From Pseudomonas sp. ANT_H12B (GTDB lineage Bacteria; Pseudomonadota; Gammaproteobacteria; Pseudomonadales; Pseudomonadaceae), in the NCBI RefSeq assembly GCF_008369325.1, contig NZ_VOBI01000001.1, positions 514,664 through 578,663 of the forward strand: a DNA stretch of 64,000 nt. The letters run 5' to 3'. A program made the position numbers and the translations under genes. The notes beneath the pieces were generated by a model that saw only the letters and a program-made list of their open reading frames with translations, ran no database searches and was not told the DNA's origin. Below are positions 29,858 through 37,919 of the stretch, piece by piece (position 1 is the first letter of the stretch; each line of letters opens with the position of its first letter).

Positions 29858-30469
29858 ATGAAGCTGATCGGCATGCTCGATTCGCCCTATGTGCGGCGCG
29901 TCGCCATTTCTGCCAAATGCCTGGGGATCAACCTGGAACACCAGTCGGTGTCGGTGTTTCGGCATTTCGAGCAATTCCAGCAGATCAACCCGGTGGTCAA
30001 GGCGCCCACCCTGGTGCTGGATGACGGTGAAGTGTTGATCGACTCGACGCTGATCATCGAATACCTGGAAGCTTTGGCCGGCCCCGGCAAGAGCCTGATG
30101 CCCGTCGATATCGATCAACGCCTGCGCTCATTACGTCTGATTGGCCTGGGATTGGCGGCGTGCGAGAAGGCAGTGCAGATTTATTACGAACGCAACCTGC
30201 GCCCGGCGCACATTCAATTTGAACCGTGGGTAGAACGGGTCGAAGGGCAATTGGCGGCGGCGTATTCGGCGCTGGAGCGTGAGCTGGAAAAGCAGCCGTT
30301 GAAGACTGATGGTTCGATCGCGCAAGACGGGATTACCTTGGCAGTGGCCTGGAGCTTTACCCATCTGGTGGTGCCGGATCAGGTGCAGGCTGCGCAGTTT
30401 CCGCTGATTCGAGCGTTCACGGCGTATGCCGAGGGACTTGAAGAGTTTGTGAACACTCCGATTGAGTAG
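29858..30469 (+). CDS. Glutathione S-transferase family protein
   Basis: A 203-residue GST-like protein. The N-terminal thioredoxin fold begins KLIGMLDSPYVRRVAISAK, with Ser9 at the usual catalytic position, then NPVVKAPTLVLDDG (cis-Pro region) and IDSTLIIEYLEAL, the glutathione-binding E-S/S-T element. The C-terminal helical domain covers about residues 85-200. AAGGAGGAG precedes the start. It follows iolR by 79 bases on the same strand, but no functional link is evident; the substrate is unknown. Confidence 0.88.
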   Translation: MKLIGMLDSPYVRRVAISAKCLGINLEHQSVSVFRHFEQFQQINPVVKAPTLVLDDGEVLIDSTLIIEYLEALAGPGKSLMPVDIDQRLRSLRLIGLGLAACEKAVQIYYERNLRPAHIQFEPWVERVEGQLAAAYSALERELEKQPLKTDGSIAQDGITLAVAWSFTHLVVPDQVQAAQFPLIRAFTAYAEGLEEFVNTPIE

Positions 30470-30498
30470 ACGAATGCGTTGCGTCTGATCTGCCCCCT

Positions 30499-30563
30499 TC
30501 GCGAGCAAGCCCGCTCCCACAGTTGATTGCGTTCTCCTGTGGGAGCGGGCCTGCTCACGAAGA
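30499..30563. repeat. REP pair
   Basis: Inverted REP copies (gcgagcaagcccgctcccac and gtgggagcgggcctgctcac) lie just after the GST gene. Confidence 0.85.
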
Positions 30564-30604
30564 CGGACTGACAGTCACCATCAATGTCACGATCAGGCTG
30601 CTCA

Positions 30605-30640
30605 GACAAAAACGCCGCTTCCACCAAAGGCAGAAGCGGC
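30605..30640 (-). terminator. Rho-independent terminator for the leftward membrane-protein genes
   Basis: On the minus strand GCCGCTTC and GAAGCGGC form an 8-base stem with an 11-base loop, followed by GTTTTTGT. It lies 23 bases after the stop of the 24-residue microgene. Confidence 0.75.
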
Positions 30641-30662
30641 AGAGGCACAAGCCTCAGAAGAA

Positions 30663-30737
30663 TCAGTGCATGAACAGGGCGATCAGGATAATGATCGGGA
30701 TCGGTACGCCGAGAAAGAACAGCAGTAATGAGCGCAT
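30663..30737 (-). CDS. 24-residue hydrophobic microprotein
   Basis: A very short gene encoding 24 residues, almost all hydrophobic: MRSLLLFFLGVPIP, then an Ile/Leu stretch ending FMH. AGGAG lies seven bases before the ATG, a clean hairpin terminator follows the stop, and it sits 15 bases behind a larger membrane-protein gene, all of which support expression. It would be a single-pass inner-membrane peptide with a central Pro-x-Pro kink. Function is unknown; it may accompany the upstream membrane protein. Confidence 0.6.
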   Translation of the reverse strand: MRSLLLFFLGVPIPIIILIALFMH

Positions 30738-30752
30738 GGAAGTTCTCCTGGT

Positions 30753-31691
30753 TTAGCGAACAGGTACGGTAGTAGTGGTGGCATAAGCGTCGGTTTCGAC
30801 GTACTCGACCGCATCCCGACGACGACCGCCGAAGGTTGCAGCGAAGCTGGCGAAAAACGCACCGATCAGCAGTGCAACGAACATCCACAACGATGTCGTT
30901 GCAGCCACCTTCGCAGCCGTGTCAGCCGCTTGTTGAGCCGCCAGTTTGGTGTCGGCTACGGCTTTTTGGGTGCGGGCATAAACCTCATCGACTCGACGTT
31001 CAGCATCCGCTTGGGTCAGGTTGGTGCGCTGGGCGACCAGTTGTGCGAGGTAGGTCCGGTCTTCGGCAGCCAGTTGGCCGTCGTTGCTCAGGCTGCGCAC
31101 GAAGATGCGCGTTACCGTGCCGCGAGCGGCGTCATCACTGACCGCCGCGGGGCGATCATCACGGAACAGGCTGTCGATGAAGTAACCGTACTGGTCACTG
31201 TCGGTGTTACCGGCAGCTGTACCCGCCGCTTGAGTCACCGCATTGGCGGCACCACTGGCAACACTCGCACCGGCCTGCACACCACCGCTGACAATGCCGC
31301 TGACAGAACCGACCACCAGGGTCGCGGTGACCAGCGTCGCTACGCACCAGGCCAGAAAGCCATGGGCCGTGTCGCGGAAATAGACCTCATCACCGTGCAT
31401 GTTCGCCCACTTCACCCGCAGGCGACCGGCGATATAACCGCCAAGCCCGGAAGCAACAATTTGGGTAACGGCCAGCCAGACGATCGTTGAAATCCCCAGG
31501 CCCTTGGCACTCGCGCCTTCATTGGCCCAAGGCGAGACCGCCGAAAAGCCCAGACCAATGCCGAGCAATACCAGGATCAACGACAACGCCGCCGCCGCAG
31601 CGGCCCCGGCGAAAATCGCGCCCCAGGACACGCCAGAGAGCGTGCTTGATTCTTCGAGGGCAGGATAGAAACCATCAGGGGATCTATTCAT
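30753..31691 (-). CDS. Integral membrane protein of unknown function
   Basis: A 312-residue membrane protein. Helices are visible at about residues 20-50 (GAIFAGAAAAAALSLILVLL), 65-90, 110-140 (FLAWCVATLVTATLVVGSVSG) and 270-290 (LWMFVALLIGAFFASFAATFGG). A hydrophilic, Ala/Asp-rich domain of about 110 residues lies before the last helix, with likely coiled-coil character (TQADAERRVDEVYARTQKAV). GGAGCG precedes the start. The overall layout is shared by uncharacterised envelope proteins in pseudomonads and rhizobia; no function can be given. Confidence 0.8.
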   Translation of the reverse strand: MNRSPDGFYPALEESSTLSGVSWGAIFAGAAAAAALSLILVLLGIGLGFSAVSPWANEGASAKGLGISTIVWLAVTQIVASGLGGYIAGRLRVKWANMHGDEVYFRDTAHGFLAWCVATLVTATLVVGSVSGIVSGGVQAGASVASGAANAVTQAAGTAAGNTDSDQYGYFIDSLFRDDRPAAVSDDAARGTVTRIFVRSLSNDGQLAAEDRTYLAQLVAQRTNLTQADAERRVDEVYARTQKAVADTKLAAQQAADTAAKVAATTSLWMFVALLIGAFFASFAATFGGRRRDAVEYVETDAYATTTTVPVR

Positions 31692-31876
31692 TGTTATCGC
31701 TCCAGGCAGGAAAGATGGTGTTACAACTCTTCAACGGAGGAATTGCAGTCACCGTGCCAGTCGCCAACTTTAAATAAATCCTGGTATTTCAATAAGTTAT
31801 AAAGTTTGAACTTCCAATGGCCATGCAATTTGCAAGGAACTGCCAAACGCAGCGGGTTTTATGCATTGCGGACGAA

Positions 31877-32212
31877 CTACTTGCGCTTGTAGCTCTTGTT
31901 ACCACTAGGCGTAAGGCAATACACCCCGCCTCTGGGCCCCGTACAGAACGACCCGGTGCCACATGCGCAACCATCGGCGTTGCGCAGCAGCGTTTGTGGT
32001 TGTGCCTGGCTTGCGCCGCCGTACAGTCCCGAGCAACTTTTTTTCGATGCACTGATAGAACCGTCGTTGCACAGAAACAAATCGCCATCGCAGCGATCAA
32101 TTCCGCCCTTTTTTCCCGAACAGGGCGTGTTGCCCGCCCAAGCGGATATGCTAGCCACGCACAGCAACAATAAAACAATCGGCATGCCGCCATGGCGAAT
32201 CAAAGTGCGCAC
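31877..32212 (-). CDS. Secreted cysteine-rich protein of unknown function
   Basis: A 111-residue exported protein. The N-terminal signal peptide (MPIVLLLLCVASISAWA-GN after an Arg/His-rich start) is followed by a Cys- and Gly-rich mature part of about 85 residues with nine cysteines (CSGKKGGIDRCDGDLFLC, CACGTGSFC, GGVYC), which suggests a compact disulphide-bonded fold. GTG at 32212 has GGAAG eight bases upstream; ATG at 32185 is the alternative. It ends in basic SYKRK. I do not know the family. It lies alone, back-to-back with the two-component genes. Confidence 0.65.
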   Translation of the reverse strand: MRTLIRHGGMPIVLLLLCVASISAWAGNTPCSGKKGGIDRCDGDLFLCNDGSISASKKSCSGLYGGASQAQPQTLLRNADGCACGTGSFCTGPRGGVYCLTPSGNKSYKRK

Positions 32213-32358
32213 AGTCCAACTTCCCAGAGTTATGGCCCGATGCCATCAATGCTCCGGCCAGACCTATAAAGCAACATGAAAGTTAATTTAAAAAGTCGCC
32301 GGTATTTCTTGGCAAAATGCTCACACCTTTGCCATGAACCCATTATCAGGTCCGCCCT

Positions 32359-33042
32359 ATGACCCGCATCTTGACCATCGAAGACGACGCCGTGACCGCC
32401 CGGGAAATCGTCGCCGAACTGAGCAGCCACGGCCTCGATGTGGATTGGGTCGACAATGGCCGCGAGGGTCTTGAGCGCGCGGTCAGCGGCGACTACGACC
32501 TGATCACCCTCGACCGAATGTTGCCCGAGCTCGATGGCCTGGCGATTGTCACTACCCTGCGGGCCATGGGCGTGGCCACACCAATCCTGATGATCAGCGC
32601 CCTCTCCGATGTCGATGAGCGCGTTCGTGGCTTGCGCGCTGGCGGTGACGATTACCTGACCAAACCGTTTGCCACCGATGAAATGGCTGCCCGGGTCGAA
32701 GTTCTGCTGCGCCGGCAGAACACCGTGACCGCCCAGGCCACCACGCTGCGGGTGGCGGATCTGGAACTGAACCTGATCAGCCATGAAGCCAGCCGCGACG
32801 GTCAGCTGCTGACGCTGTTGCCCACCGAGTACAAATTGCTGGAATTTCTGATGCGCAACACCGGGCAGATTCTGTCGCGGATGATGATCTTCGAAGAGGT
32901 CTGGGGTTACCACTTCGACCCCGGCACCAACCTGATCGACGTGCACATCGGCCGGCTGCGCAAGAAGATCGACCCGCCTGGCAATGTCCCACTGATTCGG
33001 ACTGTGCGAGGCTCGGGTTATGTCATTGCCGAACCCGTCTAA
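32359..33042 (+). CDS. OmpR-family response regulator
   Basis: A 227-residue DNA-binding response regulator. The receiver domain (1-120) has the acidic pair DD at 9-10, phospho-acceptor Asp52 (ITLDRMLP), Thr/Ser in MISALSD and Lys in YLTKPF. The winged-helix domain (130-225) has LTLLPTEYKLLEFLMRNTGQ and VHIGRLRKKID with RTVRGSGYVI. It overlaps the downstream sensor gene by 23 bases, so the pair is co-translated. Signal and targets are unknown. Confidence 0.93.
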   Translation: MTRILTIEDDAVTAREIVAELSSHGLDVDWVDNGREGLERAVSGDYDLITLDRMLPELDGLAIVTTLRAMGVATPILMISALSDVDERVRGLRAGGDDYLTKPFATDEMAARVEVLLRRQNTVTAQATTLRVADLELNLISHEASRDGQLLTLLPTEYKLLEFLMRNTGQILSRMMIFEEVWGYHFDPGTNLIDVHIGRLRKKIDPPGNVPLIRTVRGSGYVIAEPV

Positions 33043-34414
33043 AGGCTGGCGTTCTTCCAGCAGCCGACTGCTGGCGCTCTACAGTTCGCTGTTCGTGATC
33101 TGGAGCGCGATCCTGCTGGGCGTCATGTACTACGAGGTTTCGGCTTACCTGGACAACCTCGCCAAACATTCGCTGATGCAACGTCAGCATCTGTTTTCGC
33201 GTTTTTCCGGTGATCAACTGGTGGATGCCCTCGCGGTCAGCATGACCTTCGACATCCGCGGCATCGATGCCTACGGTCTGTTCGATGAACAGCATCGCTA
33301 CCTCAGCGGTGCCCTGCGTCATATTCCCCAAGGCATGTCGCTGGACGGCAAGATTCACACGCTCAGCGATTGCGCCGAGTCCGACGACCCAACCCTGCCC
33401 GCCGACAGTTGCGACGCGGTGGCGACCCAGACCAAGGACGGTCGCTGGCTGGTGCTGGTGCGCGACAACGGTTCGTTGTTTGCCGTGACCCGAATCATCC
33501 TTCATGCATTGTTCTGGGGCGTAACCCTGACGATCCTTCCGGGTATCGCCGGTTGGCACTTGTTGCGCCGTCGACCTCTGCGGCGCATACGCGGGATTCA
33601 GGCCAGCGCCGAGGCCATCGTCGCCGGCGACCTGACCCGGCGTTTGCCGCTGTCCAATCGCCGCGATGAACTGGACATGCTCGCCGCCATCGTCAATGCC
33701 ATGCTTGAGCGCATCGAGCGCTTGATGAACGAGGTCAAGGGCGTGTGCGACAACATCGCCCATGATCTGCGTACCCCGCTGACCCGCTTGCGGGCGCAGC
33801 TGTACCGGATTCAGCAACAAGCCGACGACGGTTCGACGCTGGCCGTGCAACTGGACTCAGTGCTCGGTGAAGCAGACACCTTGATGGCGCGCTTTCGTGG
33901 GTTGCTGCGGATTTCCGAGCTGGAAGATCGCCAGCGGCGTTCCGGTTTTGTGCAGCTGGATCCGGTGCCGTTGTTGCAGGAACTGCATGAGTTCTATCTA
34001 CCGCTGGCGGAGGAAGGTGAACTGGTTTTCAAGCTGCAATTGCCGGAATCGTTACCTGTGCTGAACGGTGATCGAGCGTTGTTGTTCGAGGCTGTAGCGA
34101 ATTTGCTGAGCAACTCGATCAAATTTACGCCGCCGGGTGGCGAGGTGATTTTGCGTGGAATCAGTGAGGGTGGGCATACGCGGATTGAGGTTCTCGATTC
34201 CGGGCCTGGTATTGCGGAGGCCGAGCGAGAGGCGGTGTTCCAGCGTTTCTATCGTGCCGATGGCGGCAATCAGAAAAACGGGTTTGGGTTGGGGCTGTCG
34301 ATTGTCGCGGCGATTGTCAGCCTGCACGGGTTTGCGCTTGAGGTGGGCACTAGTGAACTCGGCGGGGCAAAATCAGTGCTCGATTGCCGACAGAACTTGA
34401 TTCCCCCGGGTTAA
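33020..34414 (+). CDS. Two-component sensor histidine kinase
   Basis: A 464-residue membrane kinase, the partner of the overlapping response regulator. One helix lies at about residues 17-40, a periplasmic domain of about 115 residues follows (with Cys118 and Cys131), and a second helix at about 160-182. HAMP (183-235) precedes the dimerisation domain with phospho-acceptor His248 in CDNIAHDLRTPLTRLR. The ATPase domain follows with NLLSNSIKFTPPGG (N box), LDSGPGIA and GFGLGLSIV. The ligand is unknown; the periplasmic Cys pair may form a disulphide. Confidence 0.93.
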   Translation: MSLPNPSKGWRSSSSRLLALYSSLFVIWSAILLGVMYYEVSAYLDNLAKHSLMQRQHLFSRFSGDQLVDALAVSMTFDIRGIDAYGLFDEQHRYLSGALRHIPQGMSLDGKIHTLSDCAESDDPTLPADSCDAVATQTKDGRWLVLVRDNGSLFAVTRIILHALFWGVTLTILPGIAGWHLLRRRPLRRIRGIQASAEAIVAGDLTRRLPLSNRRDELDMLAAIVNAMLERIERLMNEVKGVCDNIAHDLRTPLTRLRAQLYRIQQQADDGSTLAVQLDSVLGEADTLMARFRGLLRISELEDRQRRSGFVQLDPVPLLQELHEFYLPLAEEGELVFKLQLPESLPVLNGDRALLFEAVANLLSNSIKFTPPGGEVILRGISEGGHTRIEVLDSGPGIAEAEREAVFQRFYRADGGNQKNGFGLGLSIVAAIVSLHGFALEVGTSELGGAKSVLDCRQNLIPPG

Positions 34415-34415
34415 A

Positions 34416-34529
34416 GATCGTTCCCACGCGCAGCAACGGAATGCCTCAAGGGACGCTCAGCGTTCCAGCTCTCGAAAGGGACGCGGAGCGTCCCGGGCTG
34501 CATTCCTTTGCTGCGCGTGGGAACGATCA
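34416..34529. repeat. Long composite inverted repeat, gatcgttcccacg family
   Basis: Outer arms GATCGTTCCCACGCGCAGCA and TGCTGCGCGTGGGAACGATC are exact complements. Between them are inner inverted pieces (gggacgctcagcgttcc, gggacgcggagcgtccc). The whole 114-base unit could fold into one cruciform and fills the gap between the sensor kinase and the convergent SRPBCC gene. Confidence 0.85.
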
Positions 34530-34541
34530 GTGGTGACGGCT

Positions 34542-34952
34542 TCAGGCGGGGTAGTTCGCCCGCAGGGCTTGGAGCCCACCCTGGTAGATCCCGGTAAACA
34601 ACTCCTCAACCTCTTTATCACTCACCCCAACAGGCGTGAACCGTCCCGACCAGGTCACTCGCGCGCCCTGCCCCTGTGCGTCAACACTGATCGTCGCCAG
34701 ATAGTCAGTAGCCGGAAACGGTGCCTGCAAAATCGAATAGCTGTAGGTTTTTACTGCATTGTCGAAAGACTCAAGCCGCTCGACCACTACCGCGCCATCC
34801 GCCGTTTGCAGACTACGCACCCGCCCGCCTTCGCTGAGTTCACTTTTCGGGATAAACGGCAGCCAGTCCGGCAGCGTGTCGAAGCCGCCAATCAATTGCC
34901 AAACCTCATCGGCCGAAGCCGGAATGTCGATAGATGCTGATGCAGTTGCCAT
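34542..34952 (-). CDS. SRPBCC (START-like) family protein
   Basis: A 136-residue protein of the polyketide-cyclase/Bet v 1-like fold. The start ASIDIPASADEVWQLIGGFDTLPDWLPFI is the standard START-like entry, followed by alternating strands and a C-terminal helix (VEELFTGIYQGGLQALR). The start at 34952 follows an AGAGA site. It is the last gene of a leftward AKR-SDR-SRPBCC unit, 27 bases after the SDR. It probably binds a small hydrophobic ligand; no substrate is known. Confidence 0.85.
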   Translation of the reverse strand: MATASASIDIPASADEVWQLIGGFDTLPDWLPFIPKSELSEGGRVRSLQTADGAVVVERLESFDNAVKTYSYSILQAPFPATDYLATISVDAQGQGARVTWSGRFTPVGVSDKEVEELFTGIYQGGLQALRANYPA

Positions 34953-34979
34953 GTGAAGTTCTCTCTTAATCAAAAAGGT

Positions 34980-35777
34980 TCAGATCGCCATGCTGTCGAC
35001 GACACCGCCATCGACCCGCAGTGCCGCGCCGGTGGTAGCCGAGGACAGCGGCGAGGCGATGTAAGCCACCAGGTTGGCGACTTCCTCGACATCGGCTACG
35101 CGCTGGATGATCGAACTCGGCCGGGCCTTGCGCACGAATACATCGGCTTCTTCCCGAGCGCTGCGACCCGATTCGGCGGTGGCGTCCTTGAGCATCTGTT
35201 CCAGCCCATCGGTAAACGTCGGGCCCGGCAGAATCGCATTGACCGTCACCCCGGTGCCCGCCAGCCGCTTGGCCAGACCATGGGATACCGCGAGGTTGGC
35301 GCTTTTGGTCACGCCGTAGTTGAGCATATCGGCCGGGATTGCGATCCCCGACTCCGAAGACAGGAAGATCACCCGGCCCCAGCCTTGCTTGACCATGTCC
35401 GGCACGTAATGCCGAGACAGACGCACACCCGAGATCACGTTGACCTCATAGAAGCGCGTCCACTCGCTGTCCGGCGTGTCGAAGAAATCCACGTCGTTGA
35501 AGATCCCGAGGTTGTTCACCAGAATGTCCGCCCGGGGTTCGGCCGCGAACAACACCTCGGCGCCTTCAGCCGTGCCCAGGTCAGCGGTCAAACCACGCAA
35601 CTGTGCGTCCGGCACGCGCTGTCGAATGCTCGCCAGCGCCTGCTCGACCTTGGCCGTCTCGCGGCCGATCACCACCACCGTGGCGCCGGATTCGGCCAGC
35701 GCCTTGCTGATGCCCAGGCCAATACCAGCGGTGCTGCCGCTGACGATGGCGAGTTTTCCGCTCAGATCAATTTTCAT
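34980..35777 (-). CDS. Short-chain dehydrogenase/reductase
   Basis: A 265-residue SDR. Cofactor motif SGSTAGIGLGISKAL (14-28), then ILVNNLGIF (the NNAG region), catalytic Ser in FLSSESG, and YGVTKSANLAVSHGLAK with the Tyr-x-x-x-Lys pair. The C-terminus (SSATTGAALRVDGGVV) is the usual SDR ending. GGAG lies seven bases before ATG 35777. It is two bases from the aldo/keto reductase gene stop, so the two are co-transcribed. Substrate unknown. Confidence 0.92.
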   Translation of the reverse strand: MKIDLSGKLAIVSGSTAGIGLGISKALAESGATVVVIGRETAKVEQALASIRQRVPDAQLRGLTADLGTAEGAEVLFAAEPRADILVNNLGIFNDVDFFDTPDSEWTRFYEVNVISGVRLSRHYVPDMVKQGWGRVIFLSSESGIAIPADMLNYGVTKSANLAVSHGLAKRLAGTGVTVNAILPGPTFTDGLEQMLKDATAESGRSAREEADVFVRKARPSSIIQRVADVEEVANLVAYIASPLSSATTGAALRVDGGVVDSMAI

Positions 35778-35779
35778 GT

Positions 35780-36796
35780 TCAAGCTCCAATGATCGGCAA
35801 TGGCGCACGTTCCGAAACCAGCTTCGCATCGCGCATCGCCTGCCAGAAGGCAGCGGGAATAACGGCCGACAACGCGGCAACGTCTTCGGCAATCCGGTCC
35901 GGACGGCTGGAACCCGGAATCACCGCCGCCACGGCCGGGTTAGCCAGGGAGAACTGCAACGCGGCGGCCTTGATGTCGACACCGTGGGCAGCAGCGATGC
36001 GCTTGATCTGCTCGACTTTGTTGACGATCGCCGGGCTGGCCTTCTGGTATTCGAAGTGCGTGCCACCCGCCAGAATGCCCGAACTGTAAGGACCACCGAC
36101 CACGATCTCGACGTTCTGCGCCAAGGCCGCGTCCATCAGACGTTGCAAGGCACGATCGTGATCGAGAAGCGTGTAGCGACCCGCCAGCAGAAAACCGTCC
36201 GGCTGGGCTTCAGTCAGATCAAGAGTCAGCTCGCAAGGCTCGACCTTATTCACGCCCAGACCCCAACCCTTGATCACGCCTTCTTCGCGCAAACGGGTCA
36301 GCACTTTGAAGGCGCCGGTGCGGGCCTGGTTGAAGTATTCCAGCCATTGATCGCCGTAGAAGTCCTGGGCGATGTCGTGAACCCAAACGATGTCCAGACG
36401 ATCGGTTTGCAGACGCTTGAGGCTGTCCTCGATCGAACGCATGGTTGCATCGGCGCTATAGTCGTTGACGATCTTGTTCGGGCGACCGTGTTCAAACACA
36501 CCGCTTTTTTCACCCAGGTCGCGAGCCGCAGCATCTTCGACTTCATCGAGAATCACCCGGCCGACCTTGCTGCTGAGCACATAGTCGTCGCGGTTGTATT
36601 GGGCCAGCGCGGCGCCCAGACGAATCTCCGACAGGCCGGAACCGTAAAACGGCGCGGTATCGAAGTAACGCACGCCAGCATCCCAGGCGGCGTGAACGGT
36701 GGCCATCGCCTCTTCTTCAGGAATGGCGCGGAACATGTTGCCCAATGGGGCGGTACCGAAACCCAGTGTGCCGGGCAGTTTGTCGTTCAAGCTCAT
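35780..36796 (-). CDS. Aldo/keto reductase (D-threo-aldose dehydrogenase/pyridoxal dehydrogenase type)
   Basis: A 338-residue aldo/keto reductase. The catalytic Asp and Tyr are in YFDTAPFYGSGLSE, the Lys in LSSKVGR and the His in IVWVHDIAQD; the C-terminal NADP/NAD site is VIPGSSRPDRI. The early motif LGFGTAPLGNMFRAI matches the fucose/aldose dehydrogenase and pyridoxal 4-dehydrogenase group. It is first of a three-gene leftward unit and divergent from a LysR gene 116 bases away, which probably controls it. Confidence 0.9.
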   Translation of the reverse strand: MSLNDKLPGTLGFGTAPLGNMFRAIPEEEAMATVHAAWDAGVRYFDTAPFYGSGLSEIRLGAALAQYNRDDYVLSSKVGRVILDEVEDAAARDLGEKSGVFEHGRPNKIVNDYSADATMRSIEDSLKRLQTDRLDIVWVHDIAQDFYGDQWLEYFNQARTGAFKVLTRLREEGVIKGWGLGVNKVEPCELTLDLTEAQPDGFLLAGRYTLLDHDRALQRLMDAALAQNVEIVVGGPYSSGILAGGTHFEYQKASPAIVNKVEQIKRIAAAHGVDIKAAALQFSLANPAVAAVIPGSSRPDRIAEDVAALSAVIPAAFWQAMRDAKLVSERAPLPIIGA

Positions 36797-36912
36797 GATT
36801 CAATCCTCGTCAGTTTCAAAGTCAGTTGAATGACCGTTGAGCAGATCCTAGATTGCGATGATCGGACCGTCCAAGACATAATGCGCAGCACTTAAGTCCC
36901 GATAGGTCTGAC

Positions 36913-37812
36913 ATGATCGACATCCGTCAATTGCGCTACTTCGTCGCCGTCGCCGAAGAAGAACACGTCGGTCGCGCCGCCGAACGCCTGCACATTTCCC
37001 AGTCGCCCCTGAGTCGGCAGATCGCCCAGCTCGAAGAGCGCCTGGGTTTGACACTGTTTGAACGCAGCCAGCAGCGCATTCGCCTGACCCGCGACGGCCA
37101 GACTTTCCTGGCCGAAACCCGCGCCCTGCTGACCCACGCCAATCGCCTGGAATCGCTCGGCAAACGCCTCGGTCGCGGTGAAGAAGGCGGCTTGTGCATT
37201 GGCTATATCGAAAACGCCATGCACGCCGGCGTCTTGCCCAATGCCCTGCGGGTGCTGCGGGTCGACCGGCCGAGCGTGCACATCGCGTTATACAACCTGA
37301 GCTCCGCCGAACAACTCGAAGGCCTGCGACAGCGTAGTCTGGATATCGCCCTGGTCAGCGAACCGCCCGTCGCCGACGATCCGGACCTGCTGGGTTTTCA
37401 GGTGCTGGACGACCCGATGCTGCTGGCCCTGCCCGAACATCACCCACTGGCGCAGCAGACGACCTTGACCCCGGCGGACCTGGCTGATCAGGAATGGATC
37501 GGCGTGCAACACCGCCAGCACTGCGCCAGCCGCGAAGACTTCCTCAGCGCCTGCATCCGCGCCGGTTTCACCCCGGACATCCGCATGGAAGCCACCGAAC
37601 CCTTCACCGCGCTGGGGCTGGTGGCGTCGGGGCTGGGGATCGCGATGATTCAGAAAGGCTTGAGCCGCAACGCACCACCGGGTGTGGTGCTGCGGGAAGT
37701 ACCGTGGATTTCCTTCACCACGCCACTGTGGGCGGCATGGCACCGGATTAATTTGCGACCACTGGTGGAGACATTCAGGAAGGTGCTAACGGAATCAGGC
37801 CCGACCACATGA
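36913..37812 (+). CDS. LysR-family transcriptional regulator
   Basis: A 299-residue LysR regulator. The N-terminal winged helix has MIDIRQLRYFVAVAEEEH, RAAERLHISQSPLSRQIAQL and ERLGLTLFERS. The effector domain runs from about residue 92. It is divergent from the AKR-SDR-SRPBCC unit, the classic LysR arrangement, so it likely activates those genes in response to their substrate. The 116-base gap (36797-36912) must hold both promoters; I did not find a clear T-N11-A box. Confidence 0.92.
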   Translation: MIDIRQLRYFVAVAEEEHVGRAAERLHISQSPLSRQIAQLEERLGLTLFERSQQRIRLTRDGQTFLAETRALLTHANRLESLGKRLGRGEEGGLCIGYIENAMHAGVLPNALRVLRVDRPSVHIALYNLSSAEQLEGLRQRSLDIALVSEPPVADDPDLLGFQVLDDPMLLALPEHHPLAQQTTLTPADLADQEWIGVQHRQHCASREDFLSACIRAGFTPDIRMEATEPFTALGLVASGLGIAMIQKGLSRNAPPGVVLREVPWISFTTPLWAAWHRINLRPLVETFRKVLTESGPTT

Positions 37813-37919
37813 TCGTTCCCACGCTCTGCGTCACCCAGCCGCTCTGTTTCAGGCAGCAGCCAAAGGACCTGGATCAATAAGGTCGGGCGGGCGTTTTGCC
37901 GGGTACTCAGCCCTACTCG

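Noticed and set aside
37812..37832. Partial gatcgttcccacg sequence after the LysR gene
   Set aside because: Only one arm is present without its complement, so it is at most a decayed copy and was not listed as a repeat.
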